Assembly (NCBI RefSeq): GCF_018760365.1
Contig: NZ_JAHIAB010000002.1
Location: 248,001 to 312,000 of the forward strand
Direction: 5' to 3'
DNA: 64,000 nt
DNA from: Pseudooceanicola endophyticus
GTDB lineage: Bacteria > Pseudomonadota > Alphaproteobacteria > Rhodobacterales > Rhodobacteraceae
The notes under the pieces were generated by a model, which made no database searches, was not told the DNA's origin, and was given only the letters and a program-made list of their open reading frames with translations. Both the position numbers and the translations under genes were made by a program. This document shows positions 29,424-38,881 of the stretch, piece by piece. How positions within the stretch are numbered: position 1 is the first letter of the stretch; each line of letters begins with the position of its first letter.

Positions 29424-29445
29424 CCCGTCCGGGTCTCCGGACGGG
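29424..29445 (+). terminator. Hairpin after pyrH
   Basis: A perfect 9-bp stem CCCGTCCGG / CCGGACGGG with loop GTCT lies 25 bp after the stop. No T-run, so termination may be partial or Rho-assisted. Confidence 0.5.
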
Positions 29446-29465
29446 GTCGGACCCCGCGTCGCCCG

Positions 29466-29484
29466 GGCACCGAAATTCGGTGCC
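29466..29484. promoter_or_regulatory. Perfect 19-bp palindrome in the pyrH-frr gap
   Basis: GGCACCGAAATTCGGTGCC is fully symmetric with 9-bp arms and one central base. A TATACA -10-like sequence follows at 29489-29494, about 60 bp before frr. It could be an operator on an frr promoter or a second RNA hairpin (7-bp stem, loop AAATT). Confidence 0.5.
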
Positions 29485-29554
29485 GCTCTATACAACATGC
29501 CGTGACTGGCGCTATAGGAACGGCAACTAAGCATACCTGAGGGGGACTGAGCAG

Positions 29555-30118
29555 ATGTCCGACGAATTCGAGCTCGATACCGACGCTCTCTCGCGCCGCA
29601 TGGAAGGCGCCATGAGCAACCTGAAGACGGAATTCGCCTCGCTCCGCACCGGCCGTGCCTCGGCCTCGATGCTGGAGCCGGTGATGGTGGAGGCCTATGG
29701 CACGCCCACCCCGATCAACCAGGTCGGTACCGTCAACGTGCCCGAGCCGCGCATGGTCACGATCAACGTCTGGGACAAGGGCATGGTCGGCAAGGTCGAG
29801 AAGGCGATCCGCGAAAGCGGCCTCGGCATCAACCCGCAGCTCAACGGCACCATCATCATGCTGCCGATCCCCGAGCTGAACGAGGAACGCCGCAAGGAGC
29901 TGACCAAGGTCGCCGCCCAGTATGCCGAGCACGCCCGCGTGGCCGTGCGCAACGTGCGCCGCGACGGCATGGACCAGATCAAGAAGGCCAAGGCCGACGG
30001 CATGTCCGAGGATGACCAGAAGTTCTGGGAAACCGAGGTCCAGGACCTGACCAACAGCTTCATCGCCAAGGTCGACAAGGCCCTGGAAACCAAGCAAGCC
30101 GAAATCATGCAGGTCTGA
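29555..30118 (+). CDS. frr: Ribosome recycling factor
   Basis: Splits post-termination ribosomes together with EF-G. At 187 residues it has the standard RRF length, with [36 protein letters not shown] and [10 protein letters not shown] hallmarks. ATG at 29555; the purine-rich GAGGGGGA is about 10 bp upstream. The stop overlaps an out-of-use ATG (TGATG), and uppS starts 41 bp later. Confidence 0.98.
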   Translation: MSDEFELDTDALSRRMEGAMSNLKTEFASLRTGRASASMLEPVMVEAYGTPTPINQVGTVNVPEPRMVTINVWDKGMVGKVEKAIRESGLGINPQLNGTIIMLPIPELNEERRKELTKVAAQYAEHARVAVRNVRRDGMDQIKKAKADGMSEDDQKFWETEVQDLTNSFIAKVDKALETKQAEIMQV

Positions 30119-30159
30119 TGCGCGTCCGCGCGCATCGACAGAAGACAGAAGGAGATCCC

Positions 30160-30894
30160 ATGGCGCAGGACGAGGCATCCGTTTCGGTCAGGCCCGGACC
30201 ACGTCATGTGGCGATCATCATGGATGGCAACGGCCGTTGGGCGACCATGCGTGGGCGCCCGCGGCTGTTCGGCCACCATGCCGGCGCCCGCCGGGTCCGC
30301 GAGATCGTCGAGGCCTGCCCCGACCTTGGGGTCAAGTACCTGACGATTTTCGGCTTCTCGACCGAGAACTGGAAACGCACCCAGATCGAGGTCGCGGGGC
30401 TGATGAGCCTGTTCCGCTCCTATATCCGCAAGGAGGCCCGCGCGCTGCGGGACCAGAACGTGCGCGTGCGCTTCATCGGCGACCGTCCGGGGCTGGACCA
30501 CAAGCTTCAGGCGCTGATGGACGAGCTGGAAGAGATGACGGCGCATTGCACCGGCACCAACCTGACCATCGCGCTGAATTACGGTGGCCGCGACGAGGTG
30601 GCCCGCGCCACCAAGCGCCTGGCCGAGGATGTTGCCGCGGGCCGTCTGAACCCTGCCGACATCGACGTGGAAACGCTGCCGAAATACCTTGATACCTGCG
30701 TGCTGCCCGATCCCGACCTGGTGATCCGCACCAGCGGCGAGGCGCGGATTTCCAACTTCCTGCTGTGGCAGTCCGCCTATGCCGAATACGATTTCGTCGA
30801 CACGCTCTGGCCGGATTTCAGCCGAGAGGTCTTCGGGCGCGCAATCGAGAGCTACAGCTGCCGGGATCGCCGCTTCGGCGGCGTCAAGGGCTGA
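30160..30894 (+). CDS. uppS: Undecaprenyl diphosphate synthase (cis-prenyltransferase)
   Basis: Makes the C55 lipid carrier for peptidoglycan and O-antigen from FPP and IPP. The 244-residue protein carries the catalytic MDGNGRWA near residue 21, the HHAGARR region, FGFSTENWKR, NYGGRDE, and the C-terminal DLVIRTSGEARISNFLLWQ plus WPDF. The ATG at 30160 has AAGGAG 6 bp upstream and is preferred over an ATG that overlaps the frr stop. cdsA begins 2 bp after it. Confidence 0.97.
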   Translation: MAQDEASVSVRPGPRHVAIIMDGNGRWATMRGRPRLFGHHAGARRVREIVEACPDLGVKYLTIFGFSTENWKRTQIEVAGLMSLFRSYIRKEARALRDQNVRVRFIGDRPGLDHKLQALMDELEEMTAHCTGTNLTIALNYGGRDEVARATKRLAEDVAAGRLNPADIDVETLPKYLDTCVLPDPDLVIRTSGEARISNFLLWQSAYAEYDFVDTLWPDFSREVFGRAIESYSCRDRRFGGVKG

Positions 30895-30896
30895 CG

Positions 30897-31685
30897 ATGG
30901 CCGCGCGAAACTGGTCCGACCTGATGCCCCGGGTGCTGTCGGGGGTGGCGATGGTCCTGGGAGGCGGCGCGCTGATCTGGGCGGGCGGCAACTGGTTCCG
31001 CATCTTCATCGCGCTGCTCTGCGGGGGCATGGCATGGGAACTGGCGCGGATGATCGCGCCCTATGCGAAGACCCGCGCCCTGCAGATGGGGGGCATCGCG
31101 GCGGTCTGCGTCGCGCTGGCGATCTACCTGCCGGGCGGCATGGCGCTGCCCTTCCTGCTGATCCCCTCGATGGCGGGCATCGCGCTGATGCCGCAGCGCC
31201 GTTCGATGTTCCTGACCTTCTGCGCAATGATCCTGCTGGCCGGTTACGGCATGGTGCGGCTGCGCGATGATCAGGGGCTGGGCTGGCTGGCCTGGGTCGT
31301 GGCCGTCGTCGTCGTCACCGATGTGGCGGGCTACTTTGCCGGGCGGCTGATCGGCGGACCGAAATTCTGGCCCCGCGTCAGCCCCAAGAAGACCTGGGCG
31401 GGCACCACGGCGGGCTGGGTTGCAGCCGCACTGGTCGGGGTCTGGGTCGGCCATTACTCGGGCATGGGCCTTCAGATCGCCGCCGTCTCCGTCGCGCTGT
31501 CGATGGCGTCGCAGATGGGCGATATCGCCGAAAGCGCTGCCAAGCGGCGGGTCGGCGTCAAGGACAGCTCCAATCTCATTCCCGGCCACGGCGGGTTGCT
31601 GGACCGGTTCGACGGCATGCTGGGCGCGTCGCTCATGCTGCTGATCACCGGGCCCTGGACCGGGCTCTTCTTCATCGCGGGGTAA
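30897..31685 (+). CDS. cdsA: Phosphatidate cytidylyltransferase (CDP-diglyceride synthase)
   Basis: Integral membrane enzyme converting phosphatidic acid and CTP to CDP-diacylglycerol, the precursor of all phospholipids. The 262 residues contain about seven transmembrane helices. The CDS signature near the C-terminus reads SAAKRRVGVKDSSNLIPGHGGLLDRFDG. VSPKKTWAGTTAGW is the second conserved block. It is tightly packed between uppS and dxr (2 and 4 bp gaps). Confidence 0.97.
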   Translation: MAARNWSDLMPRVLSGVAMVLGGGALIWAGGNWFRIFIALLCGGMAWELARMIAPYAKTRALQMGGIAAVCVALAIYLPGGMALPFLLIPSMAGIALMPQRRSMFLTFCAMILLAGYGMVRLRDDQGLGWLAWVVAVVVVTDVAGYFAGRLIGGPKFWPRVSPKKTWAGTTAGWVAAALVGVWVGHYSGMGLQIAAVSVALSMASQMGDIAESAAKRRVGVKDSSNLIPGHGGLLDRFDGMLGASLMLLITGPWTGLFFIAG

Positions 31686-31689
31686 ACCC

Positions 31690-32874
31690 ATGCGCAGGAT
31701 CACGATCCTCGGTGCGACCGGCTCCATCGGTCAGAGCACCATCGACCTCATTGCCCGGGATCCGGACGCCTATGCCGTCGAGGCGCTGACCGGCGGGCAC
31801 AACATCACGCAGCTGGCGCAGGACGCCATCCGGCTGAACGCGAAACTGGCCGTCACCGCCCATCCCGGGCGGCTGGAGGACCTGCGCGAGGCGCTGTCGG
31901 GCACCGGGATCGAGGCCGCCGCCGGGCCGCAGGCCCTGATCGAGGCCGCCGAACGTCCCGCGGACTGGGTGATGTCGGCGATCATCGGCGCCGCGGGCCT
32001 GGCCCCGGGGCTGGCCGCGCTGCGCAAGGGCGCGACGCTGGCGCTGGCGAACAAGGAAAGCCTGGTCTGTGCCGGTCGGCTGATGCTGTCGGAGGCCGAG
32101 GCCCACAACGCCCGGATGCTGCCCGTGGACAGCGAGCATTCGGCCCTGTTCCAGGCGCTGGCGGGCGAGGATATGGCCAGCGTCGAGCGGGTCATCATCA
32201 CCGCCTCGGGCGGGGCCTTCCGCGACTGGCCGATCGAGGCCCTGTCGCAGGCCACGCCCGAGCAGGCTTCGACCCATCCGAACTGGGCGATGGGGCAGAG
32301 GATCACCATCGACAGCGCCTCGATGTTCAACAAGGCGCTGGAGCTGATCGAGGCGCGCGAGTTCTTCCACCTCGATCCCGATCAGATCGAGGTGCTGGTC
32401 CACCCCGAAAGCCTGATCCACGCCATGGTCGGCCATGTCGATGGCGGGCTGCTGGCCCATGTCGGCCCGGCGGACATGCGCCATGCCATCGGCTATGCGC
32501 TGAACTGGCCGGAACGCGCGCCCCTGCCGGTGGAACGTCTGGACTTCGCGAAGATCGCCCAGCTGACCTTCCGCGCCCCCGATCCGGTGCGCTACCCCGC
32601 GCTGGAAATCGCCCAGCGGGTGATGCGGCGCGGCGGCCTGTCGGGCGCGGTGATGAACGCCGCCAAGGAAGAGGCGATGGACGCCTTCATCGACCGCCGC
32701 ATCGGTTTCAACGACATGGCGCGCACCGTCTCGCGGGTTCTTGACCGTGCCGAGGGCGATCCGTCGCTGCTGGATGCGGATTTCACCCTTGATAACGTGC
32801 TCGGCGCCGACCAGATGGGTAGGTCATGGGCACGCGATGACCTGCCCGCCGTTACAGGAACTGGGACCGCATGA
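31690..32874 (+). CDS. dxr: 1-deoxy-D-xylulose 5-phosphate reductoisomerase
   Basis: Second step of the MEP isoprenoid pathway: NADPH-dependent conversion of DXP to MEP. The 394 residues show the NADPH loop GATGSIGQST, the ANKESLVCAG block, the metal-binding VDSEHSALFQ, and the flexible lid HPNWAMGQRITIDSASMFNKALE. It supplies precursors used by uppS and miaA in the same window. The stop overlaps the start of rseP (ATGA). Confidence 0.98.
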   Translation: MRRITILGATGSIGQSTIDLIARDPDAYAVEALTGGHNITQLAQDAIRLNAKLAVTAHPGRLEDLREALSGTGIEAAAGPQALIEAAERPADWVMSAIIGAAGLAPGLAALRKGATLALANKESLVCAGRLMLSEAEAHNARMLPVDSEHSALFQALAGEDMASVERVIITASGGAFRDWPIEALSQATPEQASTHPNWAMGQRITIDSASMFNKALELIEAREFFHLDPDQIEVLVHPESLIHAMVGHVDGGLLAHVGPADMRHAIGYALNWPERAPLPVERLDFAKIAQLTFRAPDPVRYPALEIAQRVMRRGGLSGAVMNAAKEEAMDAFIDRRIGFNDMARTVSRVLDRAEGDPSLLDADFTLDNVLGADQMGRSWARDDLPAVTGTGTA

Positions 32875-34226
32875 CTTCTCTTCTGCCCGTCTTCGGGAGC
32901 ACGCTCTACGTGGTCGTGGCCTTCGTGATCTCGCTGTCGATCATCGTCGCCATTCACGAATACGGGCATTACATCGTCGGGCGCTGGTCCGGCATCAAGG
33001 CCGAGGTCTTCTCGCTCGGCTTCGGGCCGGTGCTGGTGTCGCGCGTCGACCGCCATGGCACGCGCTGGCAGATCGCGGCGCTGCCCTTCGGCGGCTATGT
33101 CCGCTTCAAGGGCGACGAGGACGCGGCCTCGGCCACCCAGGACAGTGCGGCGATCCGCAACATGAGCGCGGCAGAGCGGCGCCAGACCATGCAGGGCGCC
33201 CCGCTCTGGGCCCGGGCGGCGACCGTGGCCGCCGGTCCGGTCTTCAACTTCATCCTCTCGACGGTGCTGTTCGCGGCGCTGCTGTTTGCCCGCGGCGACG
33301 TGGCCGAACCCATCGCGGTGGGCAGCCTGCGCGCGCTGCCGCCCGTTCAGGGCAGCACCCAGTCGGGGCTTGAGCCCGGCGACCAGATCCTGTCGATCGG
33401 CGGGGTCAGCCTTCAGGACGACCAGAGCACGGCCTCCATGCCCGCAACCAGCCTGCCGCGCAGCGCGCTGGTGGATTACGTGGTGCGCCGCGACGGCCAG
33501 CAGATCACCGTGCCAGGCCCCTATCCCTATCCGCCGCTGGTGGCGCAGCTCTCGCCCAATTCGGCGGCCTATGATGCGGGGCTCAAGCAGGGCGACGTGA
33601 TCACCGCCATCGGGGATACCCCCGTGGTGGCCTTCGACCAGCTGCGCGAGGCGGTCGAGGGATCGAACGGCGCGCCCCAGGCCCTGACGGTCTGGCGCCC
33701 GGGCACCGGCAGCGACCTGCATTTCACCCTGGTGCCGCGACGGGTCGATGAACCGGCCGCCGACGGCGGCTTCACCACCCAGTGGCGCATCGGCATCGCC
33801 GGGGGCATGGCCTTCGAACTCGCGACGGAGCGCGCCGGGCTGTGGCAGTCGATCACCGGCGGCGTGACGCAGACCTGGTCGGTCATCGTGACCTCGCTCG
33901 ACGGGCTGTGGAACATCGCCACCGGCGCGATTTCGTCGTGCAACATGACCGGGCCGATCGGCATCGCCAAGACCTCGGGGGCGATGGCCAGCCAGGGGCT
34001 TGTCAGCTTCGTCTGGTTCGTTGCCGCGCTCTCGACCGGGGTGGGGCTGCTGAACCTCTTCCCGGTGCCGGTGCTGGATGGCGGCCATCTGGTCTTCCAC
34101 GCCTGGGAAGCGGTCACCGGGCGTCCGCCTTCGGACCGCGCGCTGCGGGTGCTGATGATCGCCGGGATGACCCTTGTTCTGGCCGTGATGCTGTTTGCGC
34201 TGACCAATGATGTGACCTGCCCCTGA
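32871..34226 (+). CDS. rseP: Site-2 protease RseP (M50 intramembrane zinc protease)
   Basis: Inner-membrane protease that in other bacteria cleaves anti-sigma factors or remnant signal peptides. The zinc motif HEYGH lies in the first helix near residue 28. The second metal/active motif near the C-terminus is LLNLFPVPVLDGGH. Between them are periplasmic PDZ domains (SGLEPGDQILSIGG; AYDAGLKQGDVITAIGD). The 451-residue length is normal. Co-translated with dxr and followed by bamA after 117 bp. Confidence 0.96.
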   Translation: MTSLLPVFGSTLYVVVAFVISLSIIVAIHEYGHYIVGRWSGIKAEVFSLGFGPVLVSRVDRHGTRWQIAALPFGGYVRFKGDEDAASATQDSAAIRNMSAAERRQTMQGAPLWARAATVAAGPVFNFILSTVLFAALLFARGDVAEPIAVGSLRALPPVQGSTQSGLEPGDQILSIGGVSLQDDQSTASMPATSLPRSALVDYVVRRDGQQITVPGPYPYPPLVAQLSPNSAAYDAGLKQGDVITAIGDTPVVAFDQLREAVEGSNGAPQALTVWRPGTGSDLHFTLVPRRVDEPAADGGFTTQWRIGIAGGMAFELATERAGLWQSITGGVTQTWSVIVTSLDGLWNIATGAISSCNMTGPIGIAKTSGAMASQGLVSFVWFVAALSTGVGLLNLFPVPVLDGGHLVFHAWEAVTGRPPSDRALRVLMIAGMTLVLAVMLFALTNDVTCP

Positions 34227-34276
34227 GGCAGGTCCGTCGTGACTGCCGGGAAGCTGCCGACGGGTCGTGACGTGTT

Positions 34277-34305
34277 TTGACAATGGGGGGCTGACCCGGT
34301 ACTCA
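34277..34305 (+). promoter_or_regulatory. Possible bamA promoter
   Basis: TTGACA (34277-34282) is a perfect -35 box with a 17-bp spacer to TACTCA, a weak -10. It suggests an internal promoter for bamA within the larger operon. Confidence 0.4.
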
Positions 34306-34343
34306 GATTGCAAACAAAGAGCAGTCTAGACGGGACAGTCCAC

Positions 34344-36695
34344 ATGCCGAAGAACCACGCAGCGGGAACCGCCAGCGCCCCGGTCCGCCGCCGCCTGTAT
34401 TCCGCTCCGCTTGCCGCGGCGCTTTTCATGATGGTGTCGGGTGTGTCGCTGTCGGTGCCGCAGATGGCGGCGGCGCAAAGCTACAGCTTCAACGCCGTCT
34501 CGGTGGAGGGCAATACCCGCATCCCCACCGGCACGATCCTGTCCTACGCGGGAATCGCCAAGGGCGCGAATGTCAGCGCCGCAGAGCTGAACGACGCCTA
34601 CCAGCGCATCGTTGCCTCGGGCCTGTTCGAAACGGTGCAGCTGACGCCCCAGGGCGGCACGCTGAAGATCCAGGTCGCGGAATACCCGACGATCAACAAG
34701 ATCGACTTCGAGGGCAATGCCCGCCTGAAGGACGATGATCTGGCCCAGCTGGTCAAGTCGAAGGTCCGTCAGGTCTACTCTCCCTCCCAGGCGGAGGCCG
34801 ATGCCGCGCTGATCTCGCAGTCCTATGCTGCCCAGGGGCGCCTGGCGGCCAAGGTGACGCCGCGCATCATCCGCCGCTCCGACAACCGCGTCGACCTGGT
34901 CTTCGAGATCTTCGAGGGCGGCGTGACCGAGGTGCAGCGCATCTCCTTCGTCGGCAACCGCGACTACTCGGACCGCCGCCTGCGCCAGGTGCTGCAGACC
35001 AAGCAGGTCAACATCCTGCACGCGCTGTTCAAGAACGACACCTTCGTCACCGACCGGGTGGAATTCGACAAGCAGGCGCTGACCGATTTCTACCATTCGC
35101 GCGGCTATGTCGATTTCCGCATCACCGGCGTCAACGCCGAGCTCTCGCCCGAGCGCGACGGCTACGTGGTGACCTACAACATCCAGGAAGGACAGCAGTT
35201 CAAGCTGGGCAAGGTCTCGACCGTCAGCAACTACCCGGGCGTCGATGCCAAGGACTACCAGGATGCGCTGAAGGTCAAGCCGGGCATGGTCTACTCGCCC
35301 TCGATCATCGACAACTCCGTCACCCGTCTGGAACGCCTGGCCGTGCGCCAGGGCCGCGATTTCCTGCGCGTCGATCCCAAGATCACCCGCAATGACCGCG
35401 ACCAGACGCTGGACGTCACCTTCGAGCTGAACAAGGGCAAGCCCATGTTCGTCGAGCGGATCGACATCCAGGGCAACACCACGACGCTGGACCGGGTGAT
35501 CCGCAACCAGTTCCACACCGTCGAAGGCGACCCGTTCAACCCGCGCGCCATCCGCGAGGCAGCCGAGCGCATCCGCGCCCTGGGCTTCTTCAAGACCGCC
35601 GACGTGAACGCCCGCAAGGGCACCGCCGACGACCAGGTGATCGTCGACGTCAAGGTCGAGGAACAGCCGACCGGCTCGCTTTCCTTCGGGGGCACCTATT
35701 CGACGACCGACGGCTTCGGCCTGGCGGTCTCGCTGTCGGAAAACAACTTCATGGGCCGTGGCCAGACCGTCGGCCTGACGCTCTCGGGGGCCTCCTCGGA
35801 CCAGGTCTACGGCGCCCGCTTCGTGGAGCCGAACCTGCTGGGGCGTGACGTGAAACTGTCGCTGGGCGCCAATTACGAGGCGACCGACAGCGACTATGCC
35901 GATTACGACACCGAGGTCACCAGCTTCACCGCCGGCCTGACCTTCCCGGCGGGCGAGCTGTCGACCTATACGCTGCGCTACTCGGCCCAGCTTTCCGACG
36001 TGACGCTGAACGATACCACCGTGGGTTCGCTGATCACCGCGGAAGCGGCGAAGGACCCGCAGCTGGCCTCGGCCATCGGCTACGGCTACAGCTACGACAC
36101 CCGCACCAACGGCCTGAACCCGAACGCCGGTATGCTGTTCGAGTTCAACCAGGACTTCGCGGGCCTGGGTGGCGATGAGCAGTACATCAAGACCACGGCC
36201 AAGGCGATCGCCCAGACCAAGCTGATGAACGAGGAGCTGACGCTGCGCGCCACCTTCCGCGCCGGCATGATTAACTCGCTCGGCGACAGCCACACGCTGG
36301 TCACCGACCGCTATCGGATCGGCAACTCGATCATGCGCGGCTTCCAGCCCGACGGCATCGGTCCGCGCCAGCGCGACAGCGACGGCACCTACGACGACAT
36401 GCTGGGTGGCACCACCTACGCGGTTGCCAGCTTCGACGCCGAATTCCCGCTGGGCCTGCCCGAGGAACTGGGCATCACCGGGGGCACCTTCCTGGACATC
36501 GGTTCGGCCTGGGGGCTCGATCAGTCGGCCTCGGATGTGCTGTACGAGGATGGCCCGATCCGGGTTGCCGCCGGTGTCTCGATCTTCTGGAACACGCCGA
36601 TCGGTCCGCTGCGCTTCAACTTCTCCAAGGCGCTCAAGAAAGAGAAATATGACCAGACGCAAACCTTCGATCTGTCCATCCGGACGGATTTCTGA
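34344..36695 (+). CDS. bamA: Outer-membrane protein assembly factor BamA
   Basis: Central Omp85-family insertase for outer-membrane beta-barrels. The 783 residues comprise a long, basic signal peptide ending in AAAQS near residue 45, five POTRA repeats (to about residue 440), and a C-terminal 16-strand barrel ending in the expected aromatic residue (SIRTDF). The barrel holds the conserved RGF motif as MRGFQPDGIGPR. The ATG at 34344 has a weak GGGACA upstream. Its 3' end overlaps the skp-like gene. Confidence 0.97.
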   Translation: MPKNHAAGTASAPVRRRLYSAPLAAALFMMVSGVSLSVPQMAAAQSYSFNAVSVEGNTRIPTGTILSYAGIAKGANVSAAELNDAYQRIVASGLFETVQLTPQGGTLKIQVAEYPTINKIDFEGNARLKDDDLAQLVKSKVRQVYSPSQAEADAALISQSYAAQGRLAAKVTPRIIRRSDNRVDLVFEIFEGGVTEVQRISFVGNRDYSDRRLRQVLQTKQVNILHALFKNDTFVTDRVEFDKQALTDFYHSRGYVDFRITGVNAELSPERDGYVVTYNIQEGQQFKLGKVSTVSNYPGVDAKDYQDALKVKPGMVYSPSIIDNSVTRLERLAVRQGRDFLRVDPKITRNDRDQTLDVTFELNKGKPMFVERIDIQGNTTTLDRVIRNQFHTVEGDPFNPRAIREAAERIRALGFFKTADVNARKGTADDQVIVDVKVEEQPTGSLSFGGTYSTTDGFGLAVSLSENNFMGRGQTVGLTLSGASSDQVYGARFVEPNLLGRDVKLSLGANYEATDSDYADYDTEVTSFTAGLTFPAGELSTYTLRYSAQLSDVTLNDTTVGSLITAEAAKDPQLASAIGYGYSYDTRTNGLNPNAGMLFEFNQDFAGLGGDEQYIKTTAKAIAQTKLMNEELTLRATFRAGMINSLGDSHTLVTDRYRIGNSIMRGFQPDGIGPRQRDSDGTYDDMLGGTTYAVASFDAEFPLGLPEELGITGGTFLDIGSAWGLDQSASDVLYEDGPIRVAAGVSIFWNTPIGPLRFNFSKALKKEKYDQTQTFDLSIRTDF

Positions 36696-37449
36696 GGCCC
36701 CGCGTCGGGTGATCCTCGGCAGCGCGGCGGTGCTTTCCGCCGCGCTGCTGGTTTGCGGCGCTCCGGCGCTGCAGGCCCAGGATGGCCTCTCTCCGCCCGA
36801 GAGCGCCTCCGACGACGGTACCGGCGGGATCCATCTGCCGCGCTCTCCGGTGCTGATGATCGACACCGAACGGATGTTCTCGCAAAGCCGTTTCGGTCAG
36901 GAGCTGGCCCAGAAGGTCGAGGCGCAGGCCAATGCGCTGGCCGCCGAGAACCGGAAGCTCGAGGCCGAACTGGCCGATGAAGAGCAGAAGCTGACCGACG
37001 AACGTTCCACCATGGATCCGGCCAAGTTCCGCACCCTGGCCGATGCCTTCGACAAGAAGGTCACCCGCATCCGCCGCGAGCGCGAGGAGAAGGCCAAGGA
37101 CCTGGGCCAGGATTCCGATGCCGCGCGCAAGAAGTTCCTGTCCGCCGCCCAGCCGGTGCTGAACGAGATCATGCGCCGGGCCGGGGCCGCGATCATGCTG
37201 GACCGGCGCAGTGTCTTCCTGGGGCGGGAGTCCGTTGACGTGACCGACGCCGCCGTTGCCATGATCGACGCGAGCCTGGCGCCCGTCGACAATGCCGCAC
37301 CCGATGCCTCGGCCGCGCCGGCGGCGCCCGAGGCCGGCAGCGCCGAGCAGTTCGGCAAGGTCAATCCCGATGCCGCACCCGCGGCGCCGGCGGCCGATCC
37401 CGGCGATGGCCCGCTGCTGCCGGGGCAGGGCAAGGCCGCATCCCCCTGA
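36649..37449 (+). CDS. skp: OmpH/Skp-family periplasmic chaperone
   Basis: Periplasmic holdase for unfolded outer-membrane proteins, placed as usual right after bamA. It is 266 residues from the ATG at 36649, which lies 47 bp inside bamA. A later GTG at 36709 would remove the basic n-region and is less likely. The signal segment is VILGSAAVLSAALLVCGAPALQAQ. The core is a charged coiled coil (about 65-190; SRFGQELAQKVEAQANALAAENRKLEAELADEEQKL). Unlike E. coli Skp (161 residues) it has a 60-residue Ala/Pro-rich tail. The Shine-Dalgarno is poor, so translation may be coupled to bamA. Confidence 0.88.
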   Translation: MTRRKPSICPSGRISEAPRRVILGSAAVLSAALLVCGAPALQAQDGLSPPESASDDGTGGIHLPRSPVLMIDTERMFSQSRFGQELAQKVEAQANALAAENRKLEAELADEEQKLTDERSTMDPAKFRTLADAFDKKVTRIRREREEKAKDLGQDSDAARKKFLSAAQPVLNEIMRRAGAAIMLDRRSVFLGRESVDVTDAAVAMIDASLAPVDNAAPDASAAPAAPEAGSAEQFGKVNPDAAPAAPAADPGDGPLLPGQGKAASP

Positions 37450-37596
37450 GGCGGCAGGCGCCCCGGTGCCGGGGCGGGGCCTGACGCCGCGCCCCTCCGG
37501 CCACCCCCGCGCTTGCCGCAACGCGGCGGTCTTGCTAGGGGTTTGTCAAAGAACAGGCGCGGGCCGCCCGCGCGCAGTAACGAGGACAGACCCCCG

Positions 37597-38064
37597 ATGA
37601 GCCAAGAGCTTCAGACCGCCGATATCGCGCGCATCCAGCGCCTCATCCCGCACCGCTACCCGTTCCTGCTGGTGGACAAGGTGATCGATATCGACGGCTA
37701 CGCCTCGGCGACCGGTATCAAGAACGTCACCATGAACGAGCCGCATTTCACCGGCCACTTCCCCTCCAAGCCGATCATGCCCGGTGTCACCATCGTCGAG
37801 GCGATGGCGCAGACCTCGGCGGTGATGGTGGGCGCGGCGCTTGGCTTTGAAGACAAGAACGTGCTGGTCTATTTCATGGGCATCGACAAGTGCAAGTTCC
37901 GCCGCATGGTGGTGCCGGGCGACGTGCTGAAGATGGATCTGAAGACCGTGCGCGGCAAGCCGGGCGGCAAGGTCTGGAAATTCGAGGGCACCGCGACCGT
38001 CGACGGTGAGCTGGCCTGCGAGGCCGAGTTCATGGCGATGCTCGAAATGCCGGCGGAGGCCTGA
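37597..38064 (+). CDS. fabZ: 3-hydroxyacyl-ACP dehydratase
   Basis: Fatty-acid synthesis dehydratase of the hotdog fold, 155 residues. Catalytic His is in [14 protein letters not shown] and catalytic Glu in [19 protein letters not shown] at the N-terminus is the family start. It is located between skp and lpxA as in many Gram-negatives, but lpxD is not between them. GAGG lies 9 bp before the ATG. lpxA starts 4 bp after the stop. Confidence 0.98.
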   Translation: MSQELQTADIARIQRLIPHRYPFLLVDKVIDIDGYASATGIKNVTMNEPHFTGHFPSKPIMPGVTIVEAMAQTSAVMVGAALGFEDKNVLVYFMGIDKCKFRRMVVPGDVLKMDLKTVRGKPGGKVWKFEGTATVDGELACEAEFMAMLEMPAEA

Positions 38065-38068
38065 GCCC

Positions 38069-38872
38069 ATGGCCATCAGCCACGAAGCCTTCATCCATCC
38101 GCAGGCGCTGGTCGAGGACGGCGCCGAGATCGGCCCCGGCGCCAAGATCGGCCCGTTCTGCCACGTCGGCCCCGAGGCGGTCATCGGCGCGCGGGTCGAG
38201 CTGATGAGCCACGTGGTGGTGCAGGGCGTGACCTCGGTCGGCGAGGACACGCTGGTGCATCCCTTCGCGGTGCTGGGCGGCATCCCGCAGGACCTGAAGT
38301 TCAAGGGCGAGAAGACCCGCCTGACCATCGGCAAGCGCAACCGCATCCGCGAGCATGTCACCATGAGCACCGGCACCGCCGGTGGCGGCGGGCTGACCTC
38401 GGTCGGGGATGACGGGCTGTTCATGGCGGGCTGCCACGTGGCACACGACTGCCGTGTCGGCAACAACGTCATCCTGGTGAACAACTCGGCCCTCGCGGGC
38501 CATTGCGTCATCGAGGACGAGGTGATCATCGGCGGCCTTTCGGGCGTGCACCAGTGGGTGCGCATCGGGCGTGGCGCGATCATCGGTGCCGTGACCATGG
38601 TCACCGCCGACGTGATCCCGCATGGCCTTGTGCAGGCGCCGCGCGGCAAGCTGGACGGGCTGAACCTGGTGGGGCTGAAGCGCCGCGGCGTGGCGCGTTC
38701 GGACATCACCGCGCTGCGCGCCGCCTTCCAGATGCTGGCGCAGGGCGAAGGCCCGTTCCAGGACCGCGCCCGGCGCCTTGGAGACGAGACCGAAAGCGAC
38801 TACGTGCGCGAGATCGTCGGTTTCATCACCGGTGAGAGCGACCGCTCCTTCCTGACACCCGGCAAGGCCTGA
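38069..38872 (+). CDS. lpxA: UDP-N-acetylglucosamine acyltransferase
   Basis: First step of lipid A synthesis. The 267-residue protein has a left-handed beta-helix of hexapeptide repeats (IHPQALVEDGAEIGPGAKIGPFCHVG ...), the catalytic His within GCHVAHDCRVG, and the C-terminal helical bundle (LNLVGLKRRGVARSDITALRAAF). GGAGG about 9 bp upstream. It forms an operon with fabZ, lpxI and lpxB. Confidence 0.98.
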   Translation: MAISHEAFIHPQALVEDGAEIGPGAKIGPFCHVGPEAVIGARVELMSHVVVQGVTSVGEDTLVHPFAVLGGIPQDLKFKGEKTRLTIGKRNRIREHVTMSTGTAGGGGLTSVGDDGLFMAGCHVAHDCRVGNNVILVNNSALAGHCVIEDEVIIGGLSGVHQWVRIGRGAIIGAVTMVTADVIPHGLVQAPRGKLDGLNLVGLKRRGVARSDITALRAAFQMLAQGEGPFQDRARRLGDETESDYVREIVGFITGESDRSFLTPGKA

Positions 38873-38881
38873 GGGGACGAC

